Assembly: GCF_019039105.1 (NCBI RefSeq)
Contig: NZ_JAHPIV010000007.1
Span: 153,122 to 217,121 of the forward strand
DNA length: 64,000 nucleotides
From: Desertibacillus haloalkaliphilus
GTDB lineage: Bacteria; Bacillota; Bacilli; Bacillales; KJ1-10-99
Direction of reading: 5' to 3'
Both the position numbers and the translations under genes were made by a program. The notes beneath the pieces are model-generated. The model made no database searches. It was not told the DNA's origin and saw only the letters and a list, made by a program, of their open reading frames with translations. Shown one piece after another: positions 62,149-64,000 of this stretch. Each line of letters begins with the position of its first letter. Position 1 is the stretch's first letter.

Positions 62149-62327
62149 CAAGATTACTGAATTTTTAGATTATTTAACCTAGTCTTTCACGTAGTTACAT
62201 TCATCCTTATGTAAAAAATCTTTCAATATACCAAACAATTACTCTTGAAACATAGCAAAATCCCCCTACACAATCTTCTACACGTACAACCACATGTAAA
62301 ACCATTGTATAAGAGGATCCTTATCTA

Positions 62328-63224
62328 TTAACCTAGTATCATTAACAGCACGGTAAGTGTCACCACACTAATTAATGTCGTGATCAAGGTAATACTAGAC
62401 ACAAGTTTTGGTTCCGAATCAAACTGAACCGCATACATGACAATTGTTGCTGCTGATGGCATTGCCGCGGATACAATTAACACTTTTGCAAGTAATGGAT
62501 CTAACGGTAACATTAATGTAATCGCATAAGCAATCGCCGGTGAAGCAAACAACCGTGCAATCACACCGAAGGAAACCTTTTCCCAATCAAAATTCCCCCA
62601 TTTGATTAATGCCAACTGCATCCCTAAAATAATCATCACCGTTGGGATCGTTGCTTCTGCAATAATATCAACCGTCATAAACAAGTTTTCAGGAATTCCA
62701 ACTGGCGTCGCTTTCATCAAGAGTGCAACGATTACCGCATACGTCGCTGGCATCTTAAATACCGCTCGAATTGCTAATGCAATCCCAGCACCACCTCGAG
62801 CAGCATAATAAACGCCAAAAAAGTTCATGATTATCGATTGCAAAACCATAAATGATACCGCAAAGTCAAACCCAGCAGTCCCATAGGCGAATAAAATAAT
62901 CGGAGCCCCGTAATTGCCTGAATTCATAAAGGCTGTCGATAATATTAAACCGTCTTCAACTTTAGGTGGATAACGCCGAATCATCACATACATTTTATTA
63001 ATTACGATCATCGCAAATAATAAAAGCGCTGAAAAAACAACCATATAGACATATTGGATATCAATCTCTGCCGTATAAAACGTACGTAACACTAAACATG
63101 GCATCATGACATAAATGGCAACCGTAGAAACCGGTTTTATGTCGATCTTTTTCCATTTCTGTACGAGAAATCCAATGAAAAAGACGAGTAAAACCGGTAA
63201 CACGACTTCTATAAATATATTCAT
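62328..63224 (-). CDS. AEC-family (auxin efflux carrier) transporter
   Basis: The 298-residue protein has ten predicted helices in two bundles and the AEC pattern: PVLLVFFIGFLVQK at the N-terminus, AFMNSGNYGAPIILFAYG (about 95-112) and the mirrored AAMPSAATIVMYAVQF near 255-270. Such carriers move small organic acids. There is no good ribosome binding site before the ATG (TTTAAATAA), so it may rely on translational coupling to the galactonate dehydratase-like gene 37 bases upstream. A carboxylate or sugar-acid substrate is a reasonable guess. Confidence 0.85.
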   Translation of the reverse strand: MNIFIEVVLPVLLVFFIGFLVQKWKKIDIKPVSTVAIYVMMPCLVLRTFYTAEIDIQYVYMVVFSALLLFAMIVINKMYVMIRRYPPKVEDGLILSTAFMNSGNYGAPIILFAYGTAGFDFAVSFMVLQSIIMNFFGVYYAARGGAGIALAIRAVFKMPATYAVIVALLMKATPVGIPENLFMTVDIIAEATIPTVMIILGMQLALIKWGNFDWEKVSFGVIARLFASPAIAYAITLMLPLDPLLAKVLIVSAAMPSAATIVMYAVQFDSEPKLVSSITLITTLISVVTLTVLLMILG

Positions 63225-63261
63225 TTATTTAAACGTGACCTTACTTGAGGCAGCGTTTGTT

Positions 63262-64000
63262 CTACCATTCAGCAACGCTACCGTCCTTATGACGCCATAC
63301 TGGATTCTTCCATTGATGTCCTTGTTCTGCCATTTTACGTACATGTGCCTCGTTAATTGATACGCCAAGCCCTGGACCTTGTGGGATATCTACATATCCA
63401 TTTTTATATTCAAAGACAGAAGGATCTTCTAAATAATCAAGTAAATCGCTTCCTTGATTATAATGAATGCCTAAGCTTTGTTCCTGGATAAATGCGTTAT
63501 GTGCCGTAGCGTCTACCTGCAGGCATGAAGCGAGTGCAATTGGTCCAAGTGGACAATGTGGTGCTGCCGCAACATCATAGGCTTCTGCCATCGAGATGAT
63601 CTTTTTAGACTCAGTAATTCCACCTGCATGTGATAAATCCGGTTGGATAATGTCTACGTAGCCATCCTGAAGTAATGATTTAAAATCCCAGCGTGAATAC
63701 ATACGCTCACCCGTTGCAATCGGAATATGCGTATGGTTTGCAATCTCCCGTAATGCCTCATTGTTTTCAGGTAGTACAGGCTCTTCAATAAACATTGGGC
63801 GAAATGGCTCCAACTCTTTCGCTAGAATCTTTGCCATTGGTTTATGTACACGTCCGTGAAAATCAATTCCGATCCCAACATCATCACCAACTGCTTCACG
63901 TACAGCTGCAATCCGTTCAACCGTTTCATCGATTTTTACATACGAATCAATATACTGTAATTCTTCTGTTCCATTCATTTTCACCGCTGTAAACCCAAGG
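63262..64000 (-). CDS. D-galactonate dehydratase-like enolase superfamily enzyme (partial)
   Basis: The gene runs off the right edge; 246 C-terminal codons are present. The catalytic domain has the mandelate racemase/DgoD pattern: VKMNG at the start of the barrel, [25 protein letters not shown] and [12 protein letters not shown], with a further Asp in [10 protein letters not shown] and His in [15 protein letters not shown]. This combination is closest to D-galactonate dehydratase (DgoD), which makes 2-keto-3-deoxygalactonate. The apparent internal GTG near 63984 is not the start, since the frame continues upstream with typical residues (LGFTA). It is followed by the AEC transporter, plausibly for uptake or export of the sugar acid. 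Confidence 0.85.
   Translation of the reverse strand, partial: LGFTAVKMNGTEELQYIDSYVKIDETVERIAAVREAVGDDVGIGIDFHGRVHKPMAKILAKELEPFRPMFIEEPVLPENNEALREIANHTHIPIATGERMYSRWDFKSLLQDGYVDIIQPDLSHAGGITESKKIISMAEAYDVAAAPHCPLGPIALASCLQVDATAHNAFIQEQSLGIHYNQGSDLLDYLEDPSVFEYKNGYVDIPQGPGLGVSINEAHVRKMAEQGHQWKNPVWRHKDGSVAEW

Overview
The window is a chromosomal segment of a low-GC, endospore-forming Bacillaceae. The left 37 kb reproduces, in reverse, the Bacillus subtilis yja-yjb-yjc gene order: cotX/cotW, yjcA, fabI, yjbQ, prpE, rluD (yjbO), nadF, relQ (yjbM), yjbL, yjbK, yjbJ, yjbI, yjbH, pepF, coiA, mecA, yjbE, spx, yjbC, trpS, yjbA, yjaZ. Two adjacent CPA2 cation/proton antiporters, a CaCA-type exchanger and a Na+-coupled symporter fit a halotolerant or alkaliphilic member (Alkalihalobacillus/Halalkalibacter-like); that placement is inference. 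No rRNA, tRNA, IS element or CRISPR array was seen.

Layout. 0-4.8 kb: a spore-surface cluster with CotW- and CotX-like proteins, a cysteine-rich protein, two coiled-coil proteins sharing an N-terminal motif, a PW-motif repeat protein and YjcA; two sites match the SigK promoter consensus. 5-12.4 kb: fabI, a zinc-ribbon miniprotein, two CPA2 antiporters, prpE, a lipoprotein and a MarR regulator. 12.5-26.4 kb: the conserved stress, alarmone and proteolysis block, in which YjbH and Spx are adaptor and substrate of ClpXP, MecA is a ClpC adaptor, RelQ makes (p)ppGpp and NadF makes NADP. 26.6-33.7 kb: an insertion relative to B. subtilis (where opp genes lie) with a DUF4015 protein, a hemolysin III family protein, an HD hydrolase, a CaCA exchanger behind a manganese (yybP-ykoY) riboswitch, a thioredoxin-like protein and a glycolipid-type glycosyltransferase. 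33.8-37.4 kb: trpS, yjbA and yjaZ return to synteny.

37.5-64 kb is accessory and metabolic: a membrane-anchored dihaem cytochrome, a lipid-kinase-like protein, an alcohol dehydrogenase/class II aldolase pair, an MFS exporter, a fused TctA-TctB tricarboxylate transporter with a convergent solute-binding lipoprotein, ClpE under three CtsR boxes, and a leftward operon for acyl-CoA activation and carboxylation. That operon holds a biotin carrier, two carboxyltransferase subunits, one intact and one broken CoA ligase, a thioesterase and a symporter pair. The right edge has an AEC transporter and a truncated galactonate dehydratase-like enolase.

The most notable unexplained structure is a folded leader element directly upstream of the manganese riboswitch at about 30.22-30.36 kb. 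Other points of interest are the TctA-TctB fusion, the carboxylase operon without a biotin carboxylase, and the CoA ligase apparently broken by deletion between short direct repeats.
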